Shown: one piece after another, positions 52,234-61,317 of the stretch
Layout: the number at the start of each line of letters is the position of its first letter
How positions within the stretch are numbered: position 1 is the stretch's first letter
Source of the DNA: JAFDXJ01 sp039811225
GTDB lineage: Bacteria > Bacteroidota > Bacteroidia > Chitinophagales > Chitinophagaceae
Direction of reading: 5' to 3'
DNA length: 64,000 nucleotides
Assembly: GCA_039811225.1 (NCBI GenBank)
Contig: JBDHYG010000008.1
Coordinates: 1-64,000, forward strand
Position numbers and translations under genes: made by a program
Notes under the pieces: model-generated
What the model saw: only the letters and a program-made list of their open reading frames with translations
Told to the model about the DNA's origin: nothing
Databases searched by the model: none

Positions 52234-53541
52234 ATGAAAGTGCGTACATTAAAAAAGGACCGGGTAAATATTATTACATTGGGGTGTAGCAAAAACCTGG
52301 TGGACAGCGAAGTGTTGAGTGGCCAGTTACGGGCTAATAAAATTCAGGTGGCACATGAAGATCAGCAGGACAACCATAATATCGTTATTGTGAATACCTG
52401 CGGCTTTATTGATAAAGCCAAAGCCGAAAGCATTGAAACCATTCTGGAACAAGTAGAAAGAAAGAAGAGAGGGGCGTTGGAAAAAGTCTATGTTACCGGC
52501 TGCCTGAGTGAGCGTTACCGCAAAGACCTGCAATTGGATATCCCGGAAGTGGATGCATGGTTTGGCACGCTGGAATTACCACTTATGCTCAAACAATTCC
52601 AGGCGGATTATAAAAAAGAATTAATAGGGGAACGCTTATTGGCAACCCCCAAACATTATGCGTATCTCAAGATCAGTGAAGGTTGTAACCGCACCTGCGC
52701 TTTTTGTGCCATCCCGATCATGCGGGGAAAGCATATCAGCAAACCTATGGAAGAAATTATACGGGAAGCAGCAATACTGGTACAAAAGGGAGTCAAAGAG
52801 ATTATGCTTATTGCACAGGAACTCACTTATTATGGCCTGGATATTTATAAGAAAAGAATGCTGGCCAACCTGTTAGAAAAATTGAGCGCCATTAAAGGCC
52901 TGCATTGGATACGTCTGCATTATGCTTATCCTAATAAATTCCCCCTTGAAGTGCTGGATGTTATGGCAGCGCATAAAAATATTTGCAATTACCTGGATAT
53001 GCCTTTGCAGCATGCCAGCGACCGCATGCTCCAGGCGATGCAGCGGCAGACTAACCGGAAAGAAATAGAACAATTATTGACGACTATACGTCAAAGGAAT
53101 CCGGGTATTTGCCTGCGTACTACGTTGATTGCCGGCTTCCCGGGAGAAACACGTAAGGATGTACAAATTTTAAAAGAGTTTTTAACGGAACAACAATTTG
53201 ATCGGGTGGGAATATTTACCTACAGTCACGAAGAAGGCACAGCCGGGTTCCTGTTAAAAGATAATGTGCCCGCGAAAGAGAAGCAACGGCGCGCAGAAGA
53301 AATCATGGAAGTACAGCAGGAAATCAGCTATGAAAAAAACCAGGAAAAAGTAGGGAAGGTTTTTGAAGTGTTGATTGATAAAAAAGAAGCCGGTCGCTAT
53401 CTTGGTCGTACAGAATTTGACAGCGTGGAGGTGGATAATGAAGTGATCATTAAATCTCATACTACTTTACAACCCGGGGATTTTGTGCAAGTGAAAATTA
53501 CCCGGGCGTATGATTATGACCTGGAAGGGGAATTGTGTTGA
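52234..53541 (+). CDS. rimO: Ribosomal protein uS12 methylthiotransferase RimO
   Basis: A 435-aa radical SAM methylthiotransferase. The N-terminal UPF0004 domain carries three cluster cysteines: NIITLGCSKNLVDSE, VNTCGFIDKAK and VTGCLSERY. The radical SAM centre is SEGCNRTCAFCAIP (CxxxCxxC), followed by MRGKHISKP. A C-terminal TRAM domain ends the protein. RimO adds a methylthio group to an aspartate of ribosomal protein S12. MRGKHxS and the KNxVDSE start separate it from MiaB. A frame open to 52183 would add 17 residues, but a -7 element at 52219 favours the ATG at 52234. Confidence 0.95.
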   Translation: MKVRTLKKDRVNIITLGCSKNLVDSEVLSGQLRANKIQVAHEDQQDNHNIVIVNTCGFIDKAKAESIETILEQVERKKRGALEKVYVTGCLSERYRKDLQLDIPEVDAWFGTLELPLMLKQFQADYKKELIGERLLATPKHYAYLKISEGCNRTCAFCAIPIMRGKHISKPMEEIIREAAILVQKGVKEIMLIAQELTYYGLDIYKKRMLANLLEKLSAIKGLHWIRLHYAYPNKFPLEVLDVMAAHKNICNYLDMPLQHASDRMLQAMQRQTNRKEIEQLLTTIRQRNPGICLRTTLIAGFPGETRKDVQILKEFLTEQQFDRVGIFTYSHEEGTAGFLLKDNVPAKEKQRRAEEIMEVQQEISYEKNQEKVGKVFEVLIDKKEAGRYLGRTEFDSVEVDNEVIIKSHTTLQPGDFVQVKITRAYDYDLEGELC

Positions 53542-53570
53542 AATGTTGATAAAAAAAGACAGCCGTTTTT

Positions 53571-55163
53571 ATGATGGTAAAAAGTGAACATATTGCCTAT
53601 AAAAGTACCGGGTACTTTTCAAGACTTGTAACAGATTACCTGGAACGGAATGAAAAATTAAAATCGTTTTATCAGCATACCCCGGGATTACCTGGCCTGG
53701 AGGATGCCATGTTTGCAAGAAAAAATTTTGCCTTCCGCAAAGAATTGGCTGAGGCCTTACAAAATTGGTATAACGGGTTGCCCAAAAAAGAAGCCGTTCA
53801 AGAAAACATCCAATTACTACTGGCTGAAAATACCTTCACCATTACGACAGCTCATCAACCGAATATTTTTACCGGCCCTCTTTATGTGATTTATAAGATC
53901 CTGCATGTTATTCAACTTGCCGGTAACTTAAAAGAAACATTTCCTGAAAATAATTTTGTGCCTGTCTTTTATATGGGTAGTGAAGATGCAGACCTGGAAG
54001 AACTGAACCATGTTTCCATAGACGGAAAAATGTACACCTGGCAAACCAACCAGACGGGTGCCGTTGGTCGAATGCTGGTGGATGAAGGTTTGCTGGCATT
54101 GTTGAACGAAATGCAGGGCCAGCTTGGTGTACAGCCTTTTGGAAACGAATGGATTGCTTTATTAAAAGACTGTTACACGAAAGGAACTACTATCCAGCAG
54201 GCTACATTAAAATTGTTGCATGACCTGTTTGGGGATATGGGCCTGGTGATATTAATTCCGGATGATGCAGGCTTGAAAAAAATATTTGAACCGGTTGTAT
54301 GGAAAGAATTACAAACACAGTTTTCTTCCCAGGCGCTGGCGCCGGTGAAAAATGAATTGGGAAAAATTTACCCGGTACAAACAGCCGGAAGACCGCTGAA
54401 TCTTTTTTATTTGAAAGATGATAAAAGAGAACGACTCGAAAAAGAAGACAATATTTTTTTTGTACATAACCTGCGTTTACAATTTTCAGAAGAGGAAATA
54501 AAAGAAGAGCTTAAAAATTTCTCTGACCGCTTTAGTGGCAATGTCATCCTGCGTGGATTATTCCAGGAAACCATCTTACCTAATATTGCTTTTATCGGCG
54601 GTGGCGGTGAATTGGCTTATTGGTTGGAACTCAAAAAAGTTTTTGAGGAAGCGGGTGTGCCTTACCCGGTGTTATTACTGCGTAATTCTTTTTTGCTGTT
54701 GAATAAGAAAGAGGAAAAAGCATGTACACAATTGGGCATTGCCACCACTGATCTTTTCAAAAAAACAGATGTACTCACCAAAGAATTTGTTTTGCGATCA
54801 GCCGGGGTCGCATCTTTCCTCGGAGAAGATATAGCACAAGTCCATCGGGTATTTGAATCGATCAGGCAAAGAGCCAAGGCCGTGGATAATACATTGGAGA
54901 AACATGTATTAGCCCTGAAAGCAAAATCTGATAAACAATTACAGGCTTTAGAAAAAAAACTTATACGTGCTGAAAAAAGAAAACAAGCAGATGGCGTTCA
55001 AAAAATCATCCAACTGAAAGATCGGTTATTTCCCGGGGATAGTTTACAGGAAAGAAAGGAAAATATAGCTGCATTTTATGCCTGCTATGGTAAATCATTT
55101 TTACAGGAACTGCTAAAAAATAGCCAGGGCTTGCAACAGGAATTTACAGTGCTATCGCTGTAA
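53571..55163 (+). CDS. bshC: Putative cysteine ligase BshC (bacillithiol biosynthesis)
   Basis: A 530-aa protein of the BshC family. It opens SEHIAYKSTGYFSRLVTDYL; TTAHQPNIFTGPLYVIYKIL is the conserved HQ..lfTGPl motif, and PVFYMGSEDADLEELNH is the paired WM/SED..D motif; the C terminus has a long coiled coil (about 420-490) followed by SLQERKENIAAFYACYG. It probably adds cysteine to glucosaminyl malate to give bacillithiol. The bshA/bshB partners are not in the window. Starts 29 bases after rimO and ends 5 bases from the convergent purE. A second ATG lies one codon in. Confidence 0.92.
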   Translation: MMVKSEHIAYKSTGYFSRLVTDYLERNEKLKSFYQHTPGLPGLEDAMFARKNFAFRKELAEALQNWYNGLPKKEAVQENIQLLLAENTFTITTAHQPNIFTGPLYVIYKILHVIQLAGNLKETFPENNFVPVFYMGSEDADLEELNHVSIDGKMYTWQTNQTGAVGRMLVDEGLLALLNEMQGQLGVQPFGNEWIALLKDCYTKGTTIQQATLKLLHDLFGDMGLVILIPDDAGLKKIFEPVVWKELQTQFSSQALAPVKNELGKIYPVQTAGRPLNLFYLKDDKRERLEKEDNIFFVHNLRLQFSEEEIKEELKNFSDRFSGNVILRGLFQETILPNIAFIGGGGELAYWLELKKVFEEAGVPYPVLLLRNSFLLLNKKEEKACTQLGIATTDLFKKTDVLTKEFVLRSAGVASFLGEDIAQVHRVFESIRQRAKAVDNTLEKHVLALKAKSDKQLQALEKKLIRAEKRKQADGVQKIIQLKDRLFPGDSLQERKENIAAFYACYGKSFLQELLKNSQGLQQEFTVLSL

Positions 55164-55168
55164 AGAAC

Positions 55169-55684
55169 TTATTGATCAAATTTATTAGGCCACTTGCCGG
55201 CCACTTCTTTTACTTTTTGCAAAACGTCTGTTTCTAATTCTTGCTTATATTTTTCTATGGCTTCACCGATGGCCGGTTCGAAGGTGCCGATAATTTCAGC
55301 GGCAAGTAAGCCGGCATTTTTAGCACCATTCAAAGCTACTGTCGCTACCGGGACACCACCGGGCATCTGTAAAATGGATAATATAGAATCCCAGCCGTCA
55401 ATAGAATTGGAGGATTTAATAGGAACACCAATTACCGGGAGGGATGAAACAGCCGCGATCATACCCGGTAAGTGTGCCGCACCTCCGGCACCGGCAATGA
55501 TTACTTTAATGCCTCTGTTTTTTGCACCGGCAGCAAACTCCATTAATCGTTTTGGCGTCCGGTGTGCGGATACAATGGTAAGTTCAAATTCAATGGAAAA
55601 GTCCCGGAGTATATCAGCAGCAGCCTGCATGACCGGCAGGTCACTATCACTGCCCATGACAATACTTACAATGGGATGTTGCAT
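55169..55684 (-). CDS. purE: N5-carboxyaminoimidazole ribonucleotide mutase (PurE)
   Basis: A 171-aa class I PurE. The start IVSIVMGSDSDLPVMQAA (5-22) gives the phosphate-binding GSDSDLP, followed by VSAHRTPKRL, IAGAGGAAHLPGM and the GVP--MPGGVPVATVA stretch. It converts N5-CAIR to CAIR in purine synthesis. It is the second gene of a purK-purE unit with a 23-base gap. Confidence 0.95.
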   Translation of the reverse strand: MQHPIVSIVMGSDSDLPVMQAAADILRDFSIEFELTIVSAHRTPKRLMEFAAGAKNRGIKVIIAGAGGAAHLPGMIAAVSSLPVIGVPIKSSNSIDGWDSILSILQMPGGVPVATVALNGAKNAGLLAAEIIGTFEPAIGEAIEKYKQELETDVLQKVKEVAGKWPNKFDQ

Positions 55685-55707
55685 AAAAAATATTTATGTA
55701 AAAATAA

Positions 55708-56847
55708 TCATTTGCTTTCTAATGCACTTTGTGTTTTCACTTTCAGGGTCTGCTTGATCTTATTGGCGCGGAATGATAACTCCGGATAATCATTTCCCAG
55801 GATCGTGGCATGCCCCATTTTTCGCCCGGGCTTGGTATCTTTTTTCCCATATAAATGCACAAATACATTTTCCATTTTCAACACCTCATCGAGGCCTTCA
55901 TAATGAGCTTCCCCGGCATATCCGGCTGCGCCAATAATATTGATAATGGCCGAAGGCATGATGGGCGCTGTGTTTCCAAGCGGATATCCCAGCATAATAC
56001 GCCATAACATATCATACTGGCTGCAATAATTAGCTTCGATGGTATGATGTCCACTGTTATGTACCCGGGGCGCTGTTTCATTCACCCATACCTGTTCATT
56101 CGTATCTATAAATAATTCAACGGCAAAAAGGCCGGGGCTTTGCAAGGCTTTCACTATCTTTTGAACGATGGCTTCTGCTTTCCATAATAGTTGAGTTGGA
56201 ATACGAGCCGGGCTTAACTGGTAATCCAATAGATTTAATTGGGGATCAAAAATCATTTCCGCAGGCGGAAAAATAGTAAAACTGCCATCCGCCTGTGCTG
56301 CAATAATGAGGGCAATTTCTTTTTGAATAGCTACTTTTTTTTCCAGTACGGCCGGGGTGGGAAATGCTTTTTCAATAGCTGCTGTATCTTCCAGGACCTG
56401 TACCCCACGGCCATCATAACCACCTTCAGCAACTTTATGTACAGCCGGTAAAAAGGAACTATATTGCTTTACATCGTCAATAGAATGGGTAATATAAAAA
56501 GGCGAAGTAGGAATTTCATTTTGCTGGTAAAATTCTTTTTGCAAAATTTTATTTCTGAAAATCCGGATGGCGGAAGGATGTGGAATCACCCGGACACCTT
56601 CTGCTGCGAGCTTTTCCAGGGCTTCTATATTTACAGATTCAATTTCTATGGTAAGCACATCCAGGCCTTTGCCAAAATGGTACACGGTTTCGAAATCCCG
56701 GATATCTCCTTGGGTAAAATGATGACAAAGATGAGCAGCCGGGCAGTGTGCATCATTTTCCAGTACAAACGTTTCTACGGTATAGTTTGCAGCAGCTTGC
56801 AATAACATGCGCCCCAATTGCCCGCCACCCAGGATACCTGCTTTCAT
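55708..56847 (-). CDS. purK: N5-carboxyaminoimidazole ribonucleotide synthase (PurK)
   Basis: A 379-aa ATP-grasp enzyme. It opens KAGILGGGQLGRMLLQAA; ATP-grasp features include VHKVAEGGYDGRGVQVLED, LFAVELFIDTNEQVWVNETAPRVHNSGH (core ETAPRVHNSGH) and a C-terminal GKKDTKPGRKMGHAT. It makes N5-CAIR from AIR, ATP and bicarbonate, feeding PurE. An upstream ATG at 56886 would add 13 residues; ATG 56847 sits right before the first strand. Its start lies opposite the 5' region of the sigma-factor gene (56990). Confidence 0.94.
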   Translation of the reverse strand: MKAGILGGGQLGRMLLQAAANYTVETFVLENDAHCPAAHLCHHFTQGDIRDFETVYHFGKGLDVLTIEIESVNIEALEKLAAEGVRVIPHPSAIRIFRNKILQKEFYQQNEIPTSPFYITHSIDDVKQYSSFLPAVHKVAEGGYDGRGVQVLEDTAAIEKAFPTPAVLEKKVAIQKEIALIIAAQADGSFTIFPPAEMIFDPQLNLLDYQLSPARIPTQLLWKAEAIVQKIVKALQSPGLFAVELFIDTNEQVWVNETAPRVHNSGHHTIEANYCSQYDMLWRIMLGYPLGNTAPIMPSAIINIIGAAGYAGEAHYEGLDEVLKMENVFVHLYGKKDTKPGRKMGHATILGNDYPELSFRANKIKQTLKVKTQSALESK

Positions 56848-56989
56848 GAATTTTTTTTGCGAAGGTAAAAGCCGGGGCGCAATCATTATTGTTTTTTTCG
56901 GATTGAGTAAAATATGTAATTGGGCAAATGATGCATCTCATCTGATAAATTCATTAATTTCAGGTGTGAAAAAGTGGCAGGCAAAAAAT

Positions 56990-57535
56990 ATGGATGACCA
57001 GGAATTGCTCCGTATATATGCTACCGGAAAAGATAATTTTTACCTGGGCATTTTGTTAGAGCGGTATACCTTGTTGATTTTTGGTGTTTCCATGAAGTAT
57101 TTGAAAAATGAGGAAGATGCCAAAGATGCAGTACAACAGGTATTTCTGAAAGTAGCTGGTGAGTTGCAAAAATACCAGGTGGCCTATTTCAAAAGCTGGC
57201 TTTATATGGTTACCCGAAATCATTGCCTCATGCAGTTGCGGCATAAGAACCAGGGTCGGCACCATGTATTACAGGCAGATATGCCTGCACCCGTTGATGA
57301 CCTGGCGCTACTGCAAAAGTTTGAACGCGAAACATTATTGGAAAATATGCATGAGGCCCTGCAGGATTTATCGGAAGGCCAACGCACCTGCCTGACCTTA
57401 TTTTACCTGGAGAAAAAAAGTTACCAGGAAATTGCAACTACAACCGGCCTGGATCTCCAGCAGGTAAAAAGTCATATTCAAAATGGGAAAAGAAATATGA
57501 AAATATTAGTCTTAAAGAAAATGCAATCTGTCTGA
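56990..57535 (+). CDS. ECF-family RNA polymerase sigma factor
   Basis: A 181-aa sigma factor. Region 2 reads LYATGKDNFYLGILLERYTLLIFGVSMKYLKNEEDAKDAVQQVF in the usual order, with KSWLYMVTRNHCLMQLR. Region 4 is LSEGQRTCLTLFYLEKKSYQEIATTTGLDLQQVKSHIQNGKRNM. The ATG at 56990 is used. A GTG at 56966 is also possible; the frame open to 56807 runs through the purK promoter region and is unlikely. It stops 1 base before a small membrane-protein gene, so the two are co-transcribed. Confidence 0.9.
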   Translation: MDDQELLRIYATGKDNFYLGILLERYTLLIFGVSMKYLKNEEDAKDAVQQVFLKVAGELQKYQVAYFKSWLYMVTRNHCLMQLRHKNQGRHHVLQADMPAPVDDLALLQKFERETLLENMHEALQDLSEGQRTCLTLFYLEKKSYQEIATTTGLDLQQVKSHIQNGKRNMKILVLKKMQSV

Positions 57536-57536
57536 T

Positions 57537-57887
57537 ATGAATGATCTTACTTCTATATGGCAACAAGAAGATGACCTGACCCCGGAACAGGTTAAAGCAT
57601 ACCTGGAGGGCAGGCTTCAGGGTGATGCCTTAGCACAGGTGGAAAGGATTATCCATGATTCCCCCTTTATCGCGGATGCGATTGATGGCCTGAAAAGCCT
57701 GCCCACAGCGGATCACCTGGATGAAGTAGTAAATACCCTGAATAAAAAACTGCACCAGCAACTTGCTCAGGCAAAAGGAAAAAGACAGAGAAGAAAAATT
57801 CCTTCACTCTATTGGTCCATCATTGCAGTTGTGCTTATTTTATTATTATGCTTTTTAGGCTATTGGATCGTCAGCAGCTATTTCTAA
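57537..57887 (+). CDS. Small membrane protein, candidate anti-sigma factor
   Basis: A 116-aa protein with a soluble, acidic N-terminal part (about 1-85: LTPEQVKAYLEGRLQGDALAQVE, then FIADAIDGLK), a basic stretch (KGKRQRRK) and one C-terminal membrane helix (about 90-113). The N terminus looks like the helical zinc-less anti-sigma fold and would lie in the cytoplasm, as expected for an inhibitor of the adjacent ECF sigma. No extracytoplasmic sensor domain is present, so it may be a shortened form that works with another protein. Function is inferred from position. Confidence 0.65.
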   Translation: MNDLTSIWQQEDDLTPEQVKAYLEGRLQGDALAQVERIIHDSPFIADAIDGLKSLPTADHLDEVVNTLNKKLHQQLAQAKGKRQRRKIPSLYWSIIAVVLILLLCFLGYWIVSSYF

Positions 57888-58085
57888 AAGGTAAAAAGAC
57901 AAAACTCCCAGGCCATACTTTCACTTCACGGATGATTACTGTTCCTTCTTTCCTGTATTTGAAAAAAATTCAGTGCATTTCTATTTTTTCAGATATAAAT
58001 AGTACTTTAATTTTTTTATGGAATAGAATTGTGTAGCATTATTTAATCATTTATTTTGCATTGATTCGTCATTAATGAACAGCCT

Positions 58086-59348
58086 ATGGTGTCCAAGTTG
58101 TCGGCAGATGAAGTCCTGAACTTTTTGATCATTGTTACTATTGTTTTGATTGCTGCCCGTTTCCTGGGGGAAATTTGCAGGAAGTTGAAACAACCGGTTG
58201 TCATTGGTGAAATCCTGGCGGGTATCCTGGTTGGCCCATCTTGTATGGGTACGCTTTTCCCTGGTTTTTTCGACCATGTATTTTTAAGTGAACCGCGTGC
58301 TTTCGGCGCATTTGATGGCCTGGCCAATATCGGCGTGATCATGCTCATGTTCGTTGCCGGCCTGGAAGTGGATTTAAAACTCATTGTAAAACAAGGCAGG
58401 CAGGCAGCCTCCATCAGTGTACTGGGTATCCTTTTTCCCTTTACCCTGGGCTTTCTATTCGTATGGTTTTTTCATGATTATATTTTTTCCGTTCCCAGTA
58501 CCAATCGCCTGATACCGGCCATGTTTTTCGGTACGGCATTATCTATAACGGCATTATCTGTAATAGTAAAAGTGTTGATGGACCTGCAAATTATTCGTAC
58601 GAAAATCGGAGGCCTGGTCGTTACAGCAGCTATGGTGGATGATTTCCTGGGATGGATTTTATTTTCCATAATCGTGAAAATGATGGATGCCAATAAATCA
58701 GATGGCGATTTAATGTCGGTGCTGGTGGTCCTGCTCTTTGCAATTTTTATGGTGACTATAGGCAAATGGATTGTAAACCAGATCCTGCGTTTATCCGTGA
58801 AATATCTTACACCTCCGGGTGGCATCATCACCGTTGGCATTTGTTTATGTTTTTTAGGCGCTGTATTCACAGAGGCTTTGCATATACGCGGTGTATTTGG
58901 TGCTTTCCTGGTGGGCGTGGCTGTTGGTGATTCCAAATATTTTTCTATGACCTCCCAAAATGTAATGGAACAATTTATTCTGAACATCATTGCGCCGTTA
59001 TTCTTCGCTTCTGTGGGGTTGCGTATCAATTTCCTCACCCATTTCGATTGGACCGTAGTACTGGCTATCCTGGGAATTGCTTTTATTGCCAAGTTATTAG
59101 GTGTATGGATCGGTGCACGTGCGAGTGGAATGAATAAATATGAATCGCGTGCTGTGGCTGTAGGTATGAATGCCCGTGGTTCACAGGAAATCGTCCTGGG
59201 GCTCGTTGCTTTGCAGACGGGTATTATTGATGAAAAAATCTTTGTGGGCCTGGTTATCATGACAGTCGTCAGCATCCTGATTACCGGCCCGGCTATGAAA
59301 TATTTTTTCAAAAAAGACCAGGAAGCACAATTAGCCCTGCAAACCTGA
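58086..59348 (+). CDS. Cation:proton antiporter, CPA2 (Kef/NapA-type) family
   Basis: A 420-aa membrane protein with about 12 helices. The family signatures are PVVIGEILAGILVGPS in helix 2, LMFVAGLEVDL, the ion-binding VVTAAMVDDFLGWILF (DD motif), GAFLVGVAVGD, and AVGMNARGSQEIVLGLV. It exchanges Na+ or K+ for H+ at the inner membrane. No regulatory TrkA-N domain follows (typical of KefB/C), so a Na+/H+ type is more likely. It lies 198 bases after the anti-sigma-like gene. Confidence 0.9.
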   Translation: MVSKLSADEVLNFLIIVTIVLIAARFLGEICRKLKQPVVIGEILAGILVGPSCMGTLFPGFFDHVFLSEPRAFGAFDGLANIGVIMLMFVAGLEVDLKLIVKQGRQAASISVLGILFPFTLGFLFVWFFHDYIFSVPSTNRLIPAMFFGTALSITALSVIVKVLMDLQIIRTKIGGLVVTAAMVDDFLGWILFSIIVKMMDANKSDGDLMSVLVVLLFAIFMVTIGKWIVNQILRLSVKYLTPPGGIITVGICLCFLGAVFTEALHIRGVFGAFLVGVAVGDSKYFSMTSQNVMEQFILNIIAPLFFASVGLRINFLTHFDWTVVLAILGIAFIAKLLGVWIGARASGMNKYESRAVAVGMNARGSQEIVLGLVALQTGIIDEKIFVGLVIMTVVSILITGPAMKYFFKKDQEAQLALQT

Positions 59349-59374
59349 TTACCCCTTTCCCTTAATTTTGGAAA

Positions 59375-60265
59375 ATGAAGCGCTGGCCGGTTTTACTGTT
59401 GACATTTTTGTTTTTTTCCTGTGAAAAGCAAGTTCATTTTTCTGTCCGGGACCTGGCGCCTAAGCTGGTTGTGAATGCAGAAATCGAAAATGGAAAACCG
59501 CCGGTTGTTGCACTTTCTACTTCATTAAATTATTTCAGCGCCATTACGCCCGAAGAATTATCCAATACGTTTGTGCATAATGCAAAAGTTACTATTGAAA
59601 CCAATAATAAAGTATATCCGCTAAAGGAATATGCATATACCGATACCTCAGGATTTACATTTTATTATTACCTGGTCGATTCGAGCAATAGTAATGGCCC
59701 GTTAATCGGTGCTTTTAATACCGCCTATACATTAACGATTCAAACAGCAGATAGCCTGGTATATACCAGCACGACTACAATTCCATTGCTCACAAAATTA
59801 TGTGATTCCTTATGGTGGGAACCGGTAGCCAATACCGACGATACTACCTTATGCCGCATGTTTGGAAAGTTTACCGATCCTCCGGGACTGGGGAATTATG
59901 TACGTTATTTTACGCAGGAAAACAGTGGGCCATTTTTACCCGGCTTGAATTCCGTTGCAGATGACCAGGTCGTGGATGGCATCACTTACACGTTCCAGTT
60001 TGATATGGGCTGGAATAAAAATAGCCCCGAAAAACCCAGTGGGGATAATTATGGCTTTGCACACCGGGGCGATACTGTTACTCTTAAGTTTTGCAATATT
60101 GATAAAGGCACGTTTGATTTTTGGAATACCTGGGATTTTGCTTATCAGAGTTATGGCAATCCGTTTGCTTCACCTGTTCAAATCATCAGTAATATTTCAA
60201 ATGGGGCCCTGGGTGTGTTCAGTGGTTATGCCGCCCAATATAAAAGTATCATTATTCCCCGCTGA
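59375..60265 (+). CDS. DUF4249 lipoprotein
   Basis: A 296-aa protein with a lipoprotein signal (LLLTFLFFSCEK, Cys16) and the DUF4249 beta-sandwich: LVVNAEIENGKPPVVALSTSL near the start, YPLKEYAYTDTSGFTFYYYL and the tail YAAQYKSIIIP. DUF4249 lipoproteins commonly accompany a TonB-dependent receptor as its partner, but none is adjacent here. It starts 27 bases after the antiporter stop. The role is not known. Confidence 0.85.
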   Translation: MKRWPVLLLTFLFFSCEKQVHFSVRDLAPKLVVNAEIENGKPPVVALSTSLNYFSAITPEELSNTFVHNAKVTIETNNKVYPLKEYAYTDTSGFTFYYYLVDSSNSNGPLIGAFNTAYTLTIQTADSLVYTSTTTIPLLTKLCDSLWWEPVANTDDTTLCRMFGKFTDPPGLGNYVRYFTQENSGPFLPGLNSVADDQVVDGITYTFQFDMGWNKNSPEKPSGDNYGFAHRGDTVTLKFCNIDKGTFDFWNTWDFAYQSYGNPFASPVQIISNISNGALGVFSGYAAQYKSIIIPR

Positions 60266-60297
60266 CTGGGAAGCATTCACATTGCCTGAAAATTCAA

Positions 60298-60305
60298 TAC
60301 TTTTG
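60298..60305 (+). promoter_or_regulatory. Probable trxB -7 element (TACTTTTG)
   Basis: TACTTTTG fits TAnnTTTG and lies 43 bases before the trxB ATG at 60349, in the gap after the DUF4249 gene. A proper -33 TTG is lacking. Confidence 0.45.
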
Positions 60306-60348
60306 CACCTCCATTTTTTGAAACAGTTATTTACAAAATACGATCCTC

Positions 60349-61308
60349 ATGGATAAAGAAAAAGTTATTGCAGAAAAAGTAGATTGCCTGATCATTGGCA
60401 GTGGGCCGGCGGGCTATACAGCAGCTATTTATGCAGCACGGGCAAATTTGAAACCGGTTTTGTACCAGGGTATTCAGCCGGGTGGCCAATTGACCATAAC
60501 CACGGATGTAGAGAATTTCCCGGGTTTTCCGGAAGGCATCCAGGGGCCGGAAATGATGGTGCTTTTTGAAAAGCAAGCAGCCCGGATGGGTGCCGATATC
60601 CGTTATGGTATAGCTACGAAAGTGGATTTTAGCGGCCCCAAACATTTGGTGGAAATAGATGAAGAAAAATGGTTGGAAGCGGCTTCGGTGATCATTGCGA
60701 CCGGTGCGTCTGCAAAATGGCTGGGCCTGGAAAGTGAGCAACGGCTCAATGGCTATGGCGTAAGTGCCTGTGCAGTTTGTGATGGTTTCTTCTTTAAAAA
60801 TAAGGAAGTGGCCATTGTAGGAGCCGGGGACACCGCCTGTGAAGAAGCGTTGTATTTAGCAAAAATCTGTTCCCAGGTTCACATGATCGTCCGTAAAGAT
60901 GAACAAGGTATGCGCGCCAGTAAGATCATGCAGGACCGCGTGAAAAATACCAAAAATATTCGGATTTATTGGAATAGTATTACACAGGAAATTCTGGGTG
61001 AAACAACCGTTAATGCGGTACGTATTGCCCATGTACACACAAAAGAAGAGACGACTATTCCTGTACAGGCATTTTTTGTTGCCATTGGACATACACCCAA
61101 TAGTGCCATTTTTAAAGACTGGTTGGATATGGATGAATCCGGCTACCTGAAAACCAAGCCCGGTACAACTCGTACTAATAGGGAAGGGGTCTTTGCCGCG
61201 GGTGATGTACAGGATAAAACCTACCGGCAGGCTGTAACGGCAGCAGGAACCGGTTGCATGGCCGCCCTGGAAGCAGAGCGCTACCTGGGTGAAAAAGGCT
61301 GGGTATAA
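60349..61308 (+). CDS. trxB: Thioredoxin-disulfide reductase
   Basis: A 319-aa FAD/NADPH flavoprotein. The FAD motif is CLIIGSGPAGYTAAIYAA (13-30); GGQLTITTDVENFPGFPEG follows. The redox site is CAVCDG (Cys141, Cys144), then the NADPH-binding VAIVGAGDTACEEALYL, and the C-terminal FAAGDVQDKTYRQAVTAAGTG. It reduces thioredoxin in the cytoplasm. The redox disulfide and length are standard for the low-molecular-weight bacterial enzyme. folB starts 9 bases downstream. Confidence 0.95.
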   Translation: MDKEKVIAEKVDCLIIGSGPAGYTAAIYAARANLKPVLYQGIQPGGQLTITTDVENFPGFPEGIQGPEMMVLFEKQAARMGADIRYGIATKVDFSGPKHLVEIDEEKWLEAASVIIATGASAKWLGLESEQRLNGYGVSACAVCDGFFFKNKEVAIVGAGDTACEEALYLAKICSQVHMIVRKDEQGMRASKIMQDRVKNTKNIRIYWNSITQEILGETTVNAVRIAHVHTKEETTIPVQAFFVAIGHTPNSAIFKDWLDMDESGYLKTKPGTTRTNREGVFAAGDVQDKTYRQAVTAAGTGCMAALEAERYLGEKGWV

Positions 61309-61317
61309 AATTTTTTT

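Noticed and set aside
56807..56989. Extended N terminus for the second ECF sigma factor
   Set aside because: These 61 residues do not fit a sigma factor and overlap the purK start on the other strand; region 2 begins right after the ATG at 56990.
58478..59311. A 277-aa open frame on the minus strand
   Set aside because: It lies fully antisense to the clear CPA2 antiporter gene, is rich in T, I, P and R in the way of reverse-frame translations of membrane proteins, and has no recognisable motif.
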